DNA of 36,912 nucleotides from Candidatus Sulfotelmatobacter sp. (GCA_030041215.1 JASHOH010000104.1:1-36912); one strand, 5' to 3'. Positions 1 to 8,120 are shown, counted from the stretch's first letter. Made by a program: numbers and translations. Notes: generated from the sequence alone by a model not told the origin.

Positions 1-1379
1 AGCCGGGCAAAATCGTCGGCAGTGAAGCCGAGCAACCGGCGATAGACTTCCTGATTGTCGTAGCCGGTCGGGCGCCCGAGCCACTTCAGCCGTCCCGGAG
101 TTTTGTGCTGCAAGTACGGGGTTGTGCCGTAGAGGATCTTCCCGTAGTGTGGCGAATCGTACTCCGCCACGTGTCCGCGATACTTGAAGTGGGGATATTC
201 CGCCACTTCATTAACGTAGAGCACGCCGCCGGAGGCGACTTGCTGCTTGGAGAGCTTGCGCTCCGCGTCGGCGCGAGGATTGTCCTTGAGCCACTCTCCC
301 AGCATGGTATATGTCTTCACCTGCTGATTGTGGCCGAGACGGTCGGCGACCTCGCGCAAACCAGGATCGCCCAAGATGTCTTCCTCCACCGCAGGATACT
401 CGTCTCCAACCGTGCGCCAGATGCGATACCAGAGCCGGTCGTGGCCACCGCCCACCATCATGTAGCCGTCTTTGCAAGGGTTCACGGCGTAAATGTTGAT
501 GGCCAAATCCCAATTGCCGTACCGCGGACGGATGCTGCCATCCATGGAATGCCAAGCCCAACTGTAATCAAGGATGCGGATGATAGCTTCCGCCGAGGTG
601 GCTTCGATGAACTGGCCTTCACCCGAAACATTCTCGCGATACAGCAGAGCCGCCAGAATGCCCATAGCCGCCGAACTACCGCCCACGTGATCGGCCATCC
701 ACAGAGCGGAACGGGTCGGCTGTCCGCCGAATTCCTTGGGATCTCCAGTGCCGTGAACGAAGCCGCAGGCCGCCTGCGCGGTGGGATCCAGATTGCCCGG
801 CTTGTCTTTGAGCGGCCCCCACTGTCCGCGCTGGCCGACCCAGCAATAGATCAGCTTGGGATTGATCTCGCGCAGTTGGCGATAGCCAATGCCCCACTCA
901 TCCCACTGGCCGGGAGGCGCGTTCTCGATGATTACGTCGACCTGGATCGCGAGATCCTTGAGAATCCGGCGACCTTCCTCCGTCTCAAGGTTGAGCGTGA
1001 TCGAAGACTTGTTGCGCATCTCGTGGAGGAACTGACCGCCAACTTTCTCTCCGGTTCCCTTGTCCTCGAACATGTATTCCTGCCGTCCAAACGGTGTCAG
1101 CTTGCGGAGCGGATCCCCTCCCGGGGGTTCTACCTGGATGACCTCGGCTCCCAGTTCGGAAAGCTGCGAGGAGCACCAGTGCCCGATTGTCATGCTGGTT
1201 GTACAATCCAGCACGCGAATGCGGGACAGCGCTTCCGGTTTTTCGAAATTGTGTTCCTGGCGGAGTATTGACTCCAGGAAAAGCGGATATGCCTTGGCTT
1301 GGTCGCTGAGTCCAGCATAGACCTCTTCAGGTTTGGGTGTGGGGATCGCGGGCCAAGGAGCAGACTCGGTTGCTGCCAT
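1..1379 (-). CDS. CaiB/BaiF family (class III) CoA-transferase, partial
   Basis: Class III CoA-transferases move CoA between acyl-CoA and a free carboxylate through an aspartyl-CoA thioester. On the minus strand a frame with no stop runs from ATG at 1379 (AGGAGG seven bases upstream) to the left edge, about 459 codons, so the C-terminus is cut. Visible family features: IRVLDCTT near residue 55, LGAEVIQVEPPGGDPLR, the NKSSITLNL strand, a DVIIENAPPG stretch, and WMADHVGG...AAMGILAALLYRE around residue 230, whose Asp matches the catalytic Asp position. The N-terminus is about 50 residues longer than in compact family members. The substrate cannot be told from sequence. The plus-strand frame over 105-1271 is its antisense shadow. 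Family call secure, specificity unknown. Confidence 0.88.
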   Translation of the reverse strand, partial: MAATESAPWPAIPTPKPEEVYAGLSDQAKAYPLFLESILRQEHNFEKPEALSRIRVLDCTTSMTIGHWCSSQLSELGAEVIQVEPPGGDPLRKLTPFGRQEYMFEDKGTGEKVGGQFLHEMRNKSSITLNLETEEGRRILKDLAIQVDVIIENAPPGQWDEWGIGYRQLREINPKLIYCWVGQRGQWGPLKDKPGNLDPTAQAACGFVHGTGDPKEFGGQPTRSALWMADHVGGSSAAMGILAALLYRENVSGEGQFIEATSAEAIIRILDYSWAWHSMDGSIRPRYGNWDLAINIYAVNPCKDGYMMVGGGHDRLWYRIWRTVGDEYPAVEEDILGDPGLREVADRLGHNQQVKTYTMLGEWLKDNPRADAERKLSKQQVASGGVLYVNEVAEYPHFKYRGHVAEYDSPHYGKILYGTTPYLQHKTPGRLKWLGRPTGYDNQEVYRRLLGFTADDFAR

Positions 1380-1503
1380 GAGACGGCCTCCTAGCGGCGT
1401 GGTTATCGTTGAAACCCGCTTCCGGGCGAACTAATGGGTAGACAACCACGCTAATTGCGTAAAAAAACAACACGCATTTTGGTGCGTTGCGGACGTGTTG
1501 TCA

Positions 1504-1517
1504 GTGATTGCCGTCAC
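1504..1517. promoter_or_regulatory. Crp/Fnr-type operator, site A
   Basis: Perfect GTGA-TTGCCG-TCAC palindrome in the gap between the divergent CoA-transferase and DAHP synthase genes. It lies 125 bases upstream of the CoA-transferase start. I see no convincing -10 at the class II distance in either direction, so the target gene is undecided. Confidence 0.6.
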
Positions 1518-1620
1518 AGTCGTGAGTGACAGCTTGCAGATTTTCCCTTTTTCGCAAAGGGCCTGGTTGGCAAACAAACTTTTTCGCACCTTGCTAAAAA
1601 AAACATGAAGGGCGCATTGG

Positions 1621-1640
1621 GCCTGCTGATCACGGCAGGC
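1621..1640. repeat. Inverted repeat next to operator B
   Basis: GCCTGC and GCAGGC flank the eight bases TGATCACG, giving a perfect 6-bp stem that abuts operator B at 1642. It could be a second operator or an RNA hairpin. No function can be assigned. Confidence 0.45.
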
Positions 1641-1641
1641 T

Positions 1642-1655
1642 GTGAGGTAGGTCAC
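1642..1655. promoter_or_regulatory. Crp/Fnr-type operator, site B
   Basis: Perfect GTGA-GGTAGG-TCAC, second copy in the same divergent gap, preceded by T so that the left arm is TGTGA. It lies about 235 bases upstream of the earliest DAHP synthase start. A weak TAACGA appears about 40 bases downstream, so a plus-strand promoter is possible but not shown. Confidence 0.6.
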
Positions 1656-1783
1656 TGAAAAACTTGTCCCCCTTCGAGAAAAATGAGTAACGATTCGCCT
1701 CACATGGATCGAGGCGGAAACTCGACGGGCCGCACGCAGCTTTCCGCCGGCCACCGGCGCTTCGACAACGCGCTGGTTTTCTG

Positions 1784-1824
1784 AACCAGAGCGGGAGCCG
1801 GCTTCTTAGCCCGGCTTTCTGGTT
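1784..1824 (+). other. Two-tier hairpin upstream of DAHP synthase
   Basis: AACCAGA (1784-1790) pairs with TCTGGTT (1818-1824), and inside it AGCCGG (1796-1801) pairs with CCGGCT (1811-1816). It is not followed by a T-run, so it is not a simple terminator. It sits 66 bases before the earliest plausible ATG of the aromatic pathway gene and could be a leader element. Confidence 0.35.
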
Positions 1825-1889
1825 TCGGATACCGAGCTACCCAGAGCGAGCAAGACTGCGCCGATGTCGCACTATCCGGGGTGGCCGTC

Positions 1890-3335
1890 ATGGGATCTGC
1901 GTGCAATCGTTCAATTCCTGATCAGCGTTTACTCCGCGCAATAGGATCTGATCTCGAGCGCGGAGGCCATCTCAGTAATCAAGAACAGCACCAGCCAGTC
2001 GCGACCGCAACCGTGTTCAAGGCAACCAGTCCGGCCGCCACCGCCGGCGTCTGCGACCACGATGTCGGCGAATTGAAGGATAAAAATCAAAGGACACATT
2101 ATCAGCTTCCTGAATGCAGTGTGCCCGAAAAGAAGAGGTTCTTCATCGCCGGCCCATGCAGCGTGGAATCGGAAGAACAAATGCTGCAGACGGCCATGCA
2201 GCTGTCGGCATTTGACGTCACCTTAATACGGGGCGGAGTCTGGAAGCCTCGCACGCGTCCCGGCTCGTTCGAAGGCGTTGGAGTCAAAGGGCTGGCCTGG
2301 CTAAGAGAAGCAGGGAGCGCTTTAGGGTTACCCGTTGCTACCGAAGTTGCAAGCTCAACTCATGTGGAGGAATGTCTGAAAGCTGGGGTTGATGTTCTGT
2401 GGATTGGCGCGCGAACCACCACCAGTCCTTTCGCGGTTCAACACGTTGCCGATGCCCTGCGGGGCGTGGATATCCCGGTCATGGTCAAGAATCCCATGAA
2501 CCCGGATATTGAGTTATGGATCGGAGCGATTGAAAGGATCAACAAAGCGGGAGTTACAAAAATCATGGCGATACATCGGGGCTTCTCCACTTATGGGGAG
2601 ACGCTGTATCGTAATCGACCGATTTGGAGAATTCCCATCGAGTTGCGCCGGCGCCTGCCCAATCTGCCGCTGATATGCGACCCCAGCCATATTTGCGGCA
2701 AGCGGAGGTACGTAATGGCAGTGGCGCAACAGGCGATCGATCTGCTTTTTGACGGTCTGATGATTGAGGTCCATTGTGCGCCTAGTAACGCCCTTAGTGA
2801 CTCCGCACAACAAATGACGCCGGCACAATATGGCCGGCTCATTCGTAGACTCCGCTATGTGTCTTCGAGTGCCCCGACGCAGCTTCCTGAGGTAATAAAA
2901 CTTCTGCGAAATCAAATTGACGCGATTGACGACAACCTGATCGCACTCCTTGCCAAAAGAATGGAATGTGCCGAGCGCATTGGAATCTGGAAGCGGAAAC
3001 ACAACGTGTCGCTGTTCCAGCCGGAGAGGTGGGAACAGATCTTACAGGATAGGATCCAGTCCAGCGTGAGAAGGCATCTATCGGCGAGCTTTGTGCGGAA
3101 CCTTTTCGAACACATCCACGAAGAAGCGCTGAATATTCAAGGGAGAGTGCCGGCTGAGAGGTCCTGCTCGCGTCGCCAGCGAGGTACGCAGGCTTTTACG
3201 GCTGAGCATTTCGAGAATGAAAGACGCGCTTCGGAGGAACGCGATGTGGCGGAATTGGATTTGCACGCACAAGTCGAGAATTCTCCCCCGCTGTCATGGG
3301 AAGGACGGCATATAACAGAGATGGGGCAGGATTGA
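1890..3335 (+). CDS. Bifunctional DAHP synthase (type I beta) / chorismate mutase
   Basis: Joins phosphoenolpyruvate and erythrose-4-phosphate in the first shikimate step, and converts chorismate to prephenate. DAHP synthase domain: IAGPCSVES near residue 87, KPRTRPGSF, WIGARTTTSP, VMVKNPMNP, MAIHRGFS, CDPSH and a final EVHCAP...SD segment, the metal- and substrate-binding set of type I beta enzymes. From about residue 331, LRNQIDAIDDNLIALLAKRM...IGIWKRK is an AroQ-type chorismate mutase with its Arg/Lys residues. This domain order is known from Bacteroidetes and related bacteria. A polar tail of about 45 residues follows the mutase. The start is uncertain: ATG 1890 leaves some 80 residues before the first motif, and TTG 2073 would give a more normal length. 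It precedes three U32 genes on the same strand. Confidence 0.87.
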   Translation: MGSACNRSIPDQRLLRAIGSDLERGGHLSNQEQHQPVATATVFKATSPAATAGVCDHDVGELKDKNQRTHYQLPECSVPEKKRFFIAGPCSVESEEQMLQTAMQLSAFDVTLIRGGVWKPRTRPGSFEGVGVKGLAWLREAGSALGLPVATEVASSTHVEECLKAGVDVLWIGARTTTSPFAVQHVADALRGVDIPVMVKNPMNPDIELWIGAIERINKAGVTKIMAIHRGFSTYGETLYRNRPIWRIPIELRRRLPNLPLICDPSHICGKRRYVMAVAQQAIDLLFDGLMIEVHCAPSNALSDSAQQMTPAQYGRLIRRLRYVSSSAPTQLPEVIKLLRNQIDAIDDNLIALLAKRMECAERIGIWKRKHNVSLFQPERWEQILQDRIQSSVRRHLSASFVRNLFEHIHEEALNIQGRVPAERSCSRRQRGTQAFTAEHFENERRASEERDVAELDLHAQVENSPPLSWEGRHITEMGQD

Positions 3336-3376
3336 AAGTTGGAAGTATGTGTAACAATGGATGGCGAGCGCTTATC

Positions 3377-3403
3377 GTCACACCTCGGTGTGACTGTGGT
3401 CAC
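3377..3403 (+). promoter_or_regulatory. Crp/Fnr-type operator, site C, with overlapping palindrome
   Basis: TGTGA-CTGTGG-TCACA (core 3390-3403) is the full ten-base consensus. It overlaps a second perfect inverted repeat, GTCACACC-TC-GGTGTGAC, at 3377-3394. The core ends 33 bases before the ATG at 3436. No good -10 is seen at the class II spacing, although the reading frame could start later (ATG 3528), leaving room for a promoter. Confidence 0.65.
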
Positions 3404-3435
3404 AGCACGAAGGGAATAGGTGGTCCACCTTGAGG

Positions 3436-4419
3436 ATGGAAGCAGCAACTCCGGGCAACGGTTCTCTGGTGGCCAGCGGGCATTCCGCCGTCAGGAGTCG
3501 CGGCATCGGCCCGCCCAAGAAGTGTGCGATGTTGCTAGCTCCTGCCGGCAACCTCGAGGCCGCCGGGCAGGCGTTTGAAGCCGGCGCCGACGCGGTGTAT
3601 GTGGGATTAAAGGGTTGGAGCCGCGGCGGGGCGCGCGGTGAACTTGATCGTGAGCAGTTGCGGCAGTGCATCGAGCTGGCTCACGCACTTGGGAAGCAGG
3701 TGCAGCTTGCGGCAAACATCATACCCAAGGCGCTGGAACGCCAACGGCTGCTCGGACAACTAGCCGAGCTGGCGGAATGGGGACTGCAGGCGGTAATCGT
3801 GAACGACGCCGGTTTTCTGCGGGAGGTCCGGCGAAAACTGCCGGCATTGGCCATCACCGCCAGTATAGGCTGCGGCGCCCTGAATACGGATGACGCCCTT
3901 TTCTATCAGGATTTGGGCGCGACTGCTGTGGTGCTGCCAGGGTACGTTGAACCTGCGGAAATCGTGGAGGTGAAAGCCAAGGCTGCGATCCAGGTGGAAG
4001 TTATGCTGCACATGGTGCAGGAATTTATCCAACTTGGAAAATGCTGGATGCCCAGTTACCTCAACTTCGCGGCGGGGGAGCAGGCGATTCCAGCGGAGCG
4101 GTTGGGCGGCAGCGTCAAGCGCGGCGGAGTGGGCAGTTGTTTCCGCATCTGCCAGCAGCCATGGATGCTGCTCAAGGATGGCGTGGAGGTTGACCAGCGG
4201 CTGTTTCCCGGTTGGCAGCTCAGTCGCGTGGCCGAACTCGGAGCATTCCTGGATGCCGGCGCGGATGTGATCAAGATCCAGGGCCGCAGCCTTTCCGCTG
4301 AAATAGTGCGTGCTATCATCGCGATGTACCGCGCAGCCAGCGATGCTTGGAGATGCGGGCAGAAGGCTGAGTGGAACGCGGCCGCGCTGCCAGTCATGTG
4401 GACAGTACGAGGACGTTGA
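3436..4419 (+). CDS. U32 family protein, UbiU-like (first of three)
   Basis: Peptidase family U32 TIM-barrel protein. Related UbiU, RlhA and TrhP are Fe-S proteins in oxygen-independent hydroxylation rather than proteases. Typical elements: LLAPAGNLE and GADAVYVG near the N-terminus, ADVIKIQGRSL near the C-terminus. Cysteines in the cluster region are GKCW and SCFRIC. The first cluster Cys of UbiU (seven residues before GKC's Cys) appears to be Glu, so the cluster may be altered. Starts are uncertain: ATG 3436 gives 327 residues with about 30 extra before the barrel; ATG 3528 starts right at the family motif. It ends TGA directly followed by the ATG of the next gene, so the two are cotranscribed and probably coupled. 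Operator C lies just upstream. Confidence 0.8.
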   Translation: MEAATPGNGSLVASGHSAVRSRGIGPPKKCAMLLAPAGNLEAAGQAFEAGADAVYVGLKGWSRGGARGELDREQLRQCIELAHALGKQVQLAANIIPKALERQRLLGQLAELAEWGLQAVIVNDAGFLREVRRKLPALAITASIGCGALNTDDALFYQDLGATAVVLPGYVEPAEIVEVKAKAAIQVEVMLHMVQEFIQLGKCWMPSYLNFAAGEQAIPAERLGGSVKRGGVGSCFRICQQPWMLLKDGVEVDQRLFPGWQLSRVAELGAFLDAGADVIKIQGRSLSAEIVRAIIAMYRAASDAWRCGQKAEWNAAALPVMWTVRGR

Positions 4420-5349
4420 ATGGGCGCCTTTGAACTCAATACGACAATCTCCAACCTGCGCAGCTTGCAGGAATCGGACTTGAGCGCGTATGACGCGGTG
4501 TACTTGGGCAACATTTACTGCCGCATCTTCGAGGACAACTTTCTGGAGCGCATGAACGACCTCAAGGAAGGCATCGCGCGGGTCAAGGACCAGGGACTGC
4601 GCGCCTATGTGACCTCCTATGCCGGGCCGCGGAACGACGCGCTACCCAAAGTGGAGATGGCGCTGGAGACTGCGGCTGCGGCTGCGGCCGATGCGGTTGA
4701 GGTACATAACCTGGGCGTGCTGCGCCTCATTCACGAGCAGTATCCAGGCATGCCGGTACACATCGGCGGATTTGCCAACGTGTACACCGACGCGGGAACC
4801 GCAGTGCTGAAAGAGTTTGGCGCGGTTCGCTTTACGCCGAACTATGAGATCAGCCTCGACGAAGTGAGAGCTATTACGGCTGCGGTCGGCATCCCGGCGG
4901 AGCTTCTGGTACACGGCAAAATGCCGCTGGGCGTTTCCGATTACTGCTTTCTGCTCGAGTATGAGTCGCACTGGCCGGAGAAATGTCCGGTGGTATGCCA
5001 GAAACAACTTTTTCTCCGACAGGGCGACTGGGCCATGCGATCGGTGGGTAAGGGCGTTCTCAGCGGTAAAGATGTGTGCATGCTCGAGCATCTGCCTACG
5101 TTGCTCGCTGCCGGACACAAGGCGTTTCGCATCGAGACGGCGTACGAGACGCCCGAGTACCGCCTGGGGATTGCCAGAATCTATCGCACCGCGCTGGAGC
5201 GCGCCCTTGCTGGCGATGGGACGGTGGACGAGTCCGTTTGGCAAATGATTCGCGAGCATACAGCGGTGGGTTTGTGCAATGGTTTTTATTTCGGACGCAC
5301 CGGAGGCGAGTACATCGGTTCACGCGCCGAAACTACTGCAGCCTGCTGA
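4420..5349 (+). CDS. U32 family protein, UbiV-like (second of three)
   Basis: Resembles UbiV, which with UbiU forms a heterodimer for oxygen-independent ring hydroxylation. Four cysteines fit the UbiV [4Fe-4S] set: C34 in the YLGNIYC segment, C176 in SDYC, and C189/C193 in EKCPVVC. The 13- and 4-residue spacings match UbiV C180/C193/C197. A late CNGFYFG also resembles UbiV's CNGYW. 309 residues, start ATG immediately after the previous stop. An alanine-rich helix lies near residues 85-91. Sandwiched between two UbiU-like genes, it is the likely partner of one or both. The hydroxylated substrate is unknown; organisms of this kind generally use menaquinone rather than ubiquinone. Confidence 0.8.
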   Translation: MGAFELNTTISNLRSLQESDLSAYDAVYLGNIYCRIFEDNFLERMNDLKEGIARVKDQGLRAYVTSYAGPRNDALPKVEMALETAAAAAADAVEVHNLGVLRLIHEQYPGMPVHIGGFANVYTDAGTAVLKEFGAVRFTPNYEISLDEVRAITAAVGIPAELLVHGKMPLGVSDYCFLLEYESHWPEKCPVVCQKQLFLRQGDWAMRSVGKGVLSGKDVCMLEHLPTLLAAGHKAFRIETAYETPEYRLGIARIYRTALERALAGDGTVDESVWQMIREHTAVGLCNGFYFGRTGGEYIGSRAETTAAC

Positions 5350-5383
5350 GTTTTTCATTTTTTGCGTTCTTTTGAGGTGAACG

Positions 5384-6352
5384 ATGATTGAGCTGCTGGC
5401 GCCCGCAGGAAACCTGGAAATGCTGAAGGTGGCCGTCGAAAACGGAGCTAACGCGATTTATGTCGGAGCGCGTGGCTGGAGCCGGCGGCGCGATGCTTAC
5501 GAACTTGCTGACGAGCAACTGCATGAAGCCATCGGTATCGCACACTCCGGCGGAGCTAAGCTGCGGGTGGCCATCAACACCAACATGCAGTCGTGCGAAC
5601 TCCCCGCCTTGCTGGAGAAGATGGAAAAATTCGTCAACTGGGGCGTGGACGGAGCGATCATGACCGATGTGGGCGCCATCGCGCAGGTCCATCGCCGCTT
5701 TCCTGATCTCGTCATCCATGCCAGTATCGGCGCCAATATTGTGAACAACGAGGACGTGAAATTCTACCGCTCTATCGGGGTCTCGCAAGTGGTGGCCGAC
5801 ACAAAGCTCACGTTGCGCGAGCTGGCGGCACGAAAGGCAGATGTGGATGTAGGCATCGAAATCCTGATCCACGCCAACAACTGTTACACCTACTTGGGCA
5901 AATGCTGGATGTCGCCCTATCACCGGCTTGAGCGCACCAGGGATGACTTCGGCAAGGATCTGTTCCGCGGCAGTCCGAACCGCGGCGGCCTGGATTACCG
6001 GGTTTGCCTGGAGCAGTGGGAATTGTTTGAGAACAGCGTATTACTGGAGCCGCACATCGCGCTCAAAAACAATGCTTTCTTCTATCTGGACGATATCCCA
6101 GCGCTCATTGATCTGGGTGTCCACTGCCTGAAGATTCAGGGGCGCGAGTATCCCGTTCCCTTAGTGGGGCGAATCGTGCGTTTCTACCGCGAGTTGGTGG
6201 ACTCCTATCTCGCCGAGCCAGCAGAGCGCTTCGACCTTACGCCGTGGCGTTTACGTCTGGAAGCAATAAGAGAGGAGCGCGATAGCAAGCGCAGCAACAT
6301 GACGTTGGTGCTGCTGAACGAAGCTCGCCAACCTGTCCCGCACCCGGTCTAG
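5384..6352 (+). CDS. U32 family protein, UbiU-like (third of three)
   Basis: 322-residue U32 protein beginning directly with the family signature (MIELLAPAGNLE, then GANAIYVGARGWSRR). GAGGTG lies nine bases before the ATG, 34 bases after the previous gene. Cysteines at NNCYTYLGKCW have the C-x6-C spacing seen in UbiU; a third is in YRVCLEQW. The first Cys of the CxxxC pair seen in the first paralogue is Tyr/Asp here (GLDYRVC). HCLKIQGREY matches the conserved KIxGR end. It shares GKCWM-P-Y and RGG patterns with the first U32 gene, so the two look like divergent paralogues around one UbiV-like partner. Role in hydroxylation is inferred. Confidence 0.8.
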   Translation: MIELLAPAGNLEMLKVAVENGANAIYVGARGWSRRRDAYELADEQLHEAIGIAHSGGAKLRVAINTNMQSCELPALLEKMEKFVNWGVDGAIMTDVGAIAQVHRRFPDLVIHASIGANIVNNEDVKFYRSIGVSQVVADTKLTLRELAARKADVDVGIEILIHANNCYTYLGKCWMSPYHRLERTRDDFGKDLFRGSPNRGGLDYRVCLEQWELFENSVLLEPHIALKNNAFFYLDDIPALIDLGVHCLKIQGREYPVPLVGRIVRFYRELVDSYLAEPAERFDLTPWRLRLEAIREERDSKRSNMTLVLLNEARQPVPHPV

Positions 6353-6363
6353 ACTTGCGGAAC

Positions 6364-6606
6364 CTACTTAATATGTAACTGGCGAAGAAAGTTAAGGTCC
6401 GGCTCGGTAAAGTGTGGCAGTAGGTCTTCTTCTTCCAGATCTGCGGGGTAGCAGAAGCCTGGCCTCGGATTCACAACGATCAGGCACTGGGAGTCGGCGC
6501 CGACCACAATCAAGAAGTTGGGATCGACCTTCTGCAACCGCGCAATCAGTTCGCCCACCTTCATGGGCGAACTGAATTCCCGGCGTCCAGTGCCTTCATC
6601 CTCCAT
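6364..6606 (-). CDS. Hypothetical 80-aa protein
   Basis: Not recognised. 80 residues with MKVGELIARLQKVDPNF at residues 15-31, a pattern found at the start of several small unassigned proteins, followed by a hydrophobic LIVVGAD strand, one Cys pair region (SQC, GFC) and an acidic LEEEDLL segment. No signal peptide or membrane helix. Start ATG 6606 has GGGGG about eight bases upstream; ATG 6564 would start at MKVGEL but has no ribosome site. It converges on the U32 run with an 11-base gap. Directly upstream lies one of the best-formed promoters in the window (operator D plus TAATAT), which argues that it is a real, regulated gene. Confidence 0.6.
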   Translation of the reverse strand: MEDEGTGRREFSSPMKVGELIARLQKVDPNFLIVVGADSQCLIVVNPRPGFCYPADLEEEDLLPHFTEPDLNFLRQLHIK

Positions 6607-6650
6607 CTGGCACCCCCAGGCATTGCCGGAGCGAACAAAAAACCGAGCCT

Positions 6651-6692
6651 ATATTACCCCCGCTTGAACTGGACATCAGTGATCTTTATCAC
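6651..6692 (-). promoter_or_regulatory. Operator D and class II promoter of the 80-aa gene
   Basis: GTGA-N6-TCAC at 6679-6692 (centre 6685.5). On the minus strand a TAATAT -10 lies at 6656-6651, placing the operator at about -41.5, the classic class II Crp/Fnr position. The transcript would start near 6644, 38 bases before the ATG at 6606. Confidence 0.65.
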
Positions 6693-6766
6693 CCAACTGT
6701 GTGATGCGTCGAAGCTCGAGCTGACCTCAACCACACCGCTCGCGAGGTGGCGCGGTAGGGAGCGAA

Positions 6767-7609
6767 TTAGGGCCAGATGGAGAGCGCACTTTGCCCGAGG
6801 ATCTGGCTCTTCGTCTCCTGCGGCAGGGGAAGTGCCCGGAAAGCGTCCAGCGCTTCCCTCAGGTTGGGCACACCCGGGCCAGGCCAATCGCTGCCGAACA
6901 GCGTCTTGTGCGCGATCTCGGGCAGGCGAGGAAAATACTCGATCAGGCGAGCCGCCGGAATGCTGCTGATATCGAGATAAACGTTGGCGTGACGTCGCAC
7001 CAGGAAGAAAGCCGTGTCCATCCACAGTGGCCGGCCACCGTGCGCGAGCACAATTTTCAATTGTGGGAAGTCCACGGCCACATCGTCAATGTAAATGGGA
7101 TCGCCAAACTTATTGCGCGCGCCGGGAAAGACCGATGTACCCGTATGGAACATAACCGGAATGCCGTTGCTCTGCGCTGCCCCATACAGTAACTCGAGCT
7201 CCTTCATGCCCTGCAGGTAGTCATTCGGATAAAAGAGTTGATGCGGGGGATGAATCTTGATCAGCCGCAGGCCCAGCCGGACTATCTCTTCGATATCCGC
7301 CAAGGCATTGGTCGTATGTCGGGGATGCAGGCTGCCACAAGAAAGAAGCCGCTGCGGGTCCTCCTTGGCATACTTCGCTGCCATGGCATTGAGACCCGCG
7401 GGAAAGCCGGTGACCTCTGGTGCGGCTGCATTAATCAGCACTGCACGGTCCAGGCCCACTTCGTCCATGTAGTTCAGAAAGGCTTTCGGCGAGCGGGTGA
7501 ACTCCACCACTCGCTCGAAATCGGGATGGCGTTTTTTCATTAACGCCAGCGCCGCTGGGCTCAGCAAGAGATCGAAGGGTTGGATGTGAACGTGGCAGTC
7601 GGTGATCAA
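6767..7609 (-). CDS. Amidohydrolase 2 family metal-dependent hydrolase
   Basis: TIM-barrel hydrolase of the amidohydrolase-2 (ACMSD-like) family, acting on C-N, C-O or C-C bonds with a bound divalent metal. HVH at residues 6-8, KIHPP near 118, FHTG near 156, LAHGG near 192 and FGSDWPG near 243 give the metal ligands and catalytic Asp. 280 residues, full length, no signal peptide, so cytoplasmic. About 75 bases separate its end from operator D. Its own upstream region (7610-7760) shows no operator palindrome. The substrate cannot be predicted. Confidence 0.82.
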   Translation of the reverse strand: MITDCHVHIQPFDLLLSPAALALMKKRHPDFERVVEFTRSPKAFLNYMDEVGLDRAVLINAAAPEVTGFPAGLNAMAAKYAKEDPQRLLSCGSLHPRHTTNALADIEEIVRLGLRLIKIHPPHQLFYPNDYLQGMKELELLYGAAQSNGIPVMFHTGTSVFPGARNKFGDPIYIDDVAVDFPQLKIVLAHGGRPLWMDTAFFLVRRHANVYLDISSIPAARLIEYFPRLPEIAHKTLFGSDWPGPGVPNLREALDAFRALPLPQETKSQILGQSALSIWP

Positions 7610-7759
7610 GATACTTGCCTGCTGTCTAGTTGATGTCGCGACACGGCTGGCAGTTCCAACCAGAGTTGCCTGTGTAGTTCCATATCACTGGAGTCGGGAG
7701 TCAAGTGCAATCAGGCATTCGCCCCTGTACATCCTGCCGAATCTCCGGCGGCTTTCCCA

Positions 7760-8077
7760 TCAGGCCGCCTGGTTCCTTGCGATCTTGTGGCAGGTCGAGG
7801 TCTCTAGGTCGAAAGCGTGCACCTTTGGCTTGCTGTGCACGAGGTGTTGAATTGCCTCGCTGACCTTAGAGTAGTCCTCGCGTTTGTACTGCTCCGCGTC
7901 CTCTTTCGTCTTCCAGAAGCTAAGAGCCAATATCCCCTCCTGGTCAGACACAAGCACGATTTCATCGATAAATCCAGCCTGGGCTTTCAACGTAGACAGT
8001 ATTTTCTCGTGCAGCATGCTGCAGACTTTCTTGGCCTGCCCCGGTTTTGTCTTCACTTCCACAACGCGAACAAACAT
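7760..8077 (-). CDS. Antibiotic biosynthesis monooxygenase (ABM) domain protein
   Basis: 105-residue ferredoxin-like ABM-fold protein: MFVRVVEVKTKPGQ start, then QAGFIDEIVLVSD and LALSFWKTKEDAEQY, the usual order of strands and helix. Such small dimeric proteins include quinol-type monooxygenases and haem-degrading enzymes, and many have no assigned activity. ATG 8077 is chosen because AAGGAG lies ten bases upstream; the longer frame to 8122 adds residues unlike the family. Operator E sits 77 bases before the start and operator F about 150 bases before it, suggesting the same regulator as the U32 and Fe-S operons. Confidence 0.75.
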   Translation of the reverse strand: MFVRVVEVKTKPGQAKKVCSMLHEKILSTLKAQAGFIDEIVLVSDQEGILALSFWKTKEDAEQYKREDYSKVSEAIQHLVHSKPKVHAFDLETSTCHKIARNQAA

Positions 8078-8120
8078 GAGAGAAGCTCCTTTCCATGAAT
8101 TGGCGAGAACTGCGCACTCC

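Noticed and set aside
105..1271. 388-codon plus-strand frame
   Set aside because: It is antisense to the CoA-transferase, whose minus frame shows family motifs and a proper ribosome site.
1605..1658. 17-codon frame ending ITAGCEVGH, lipobox-like
   Set aside because: Too short, and it overlaps the inverted repeat and operator B. Likely chance.
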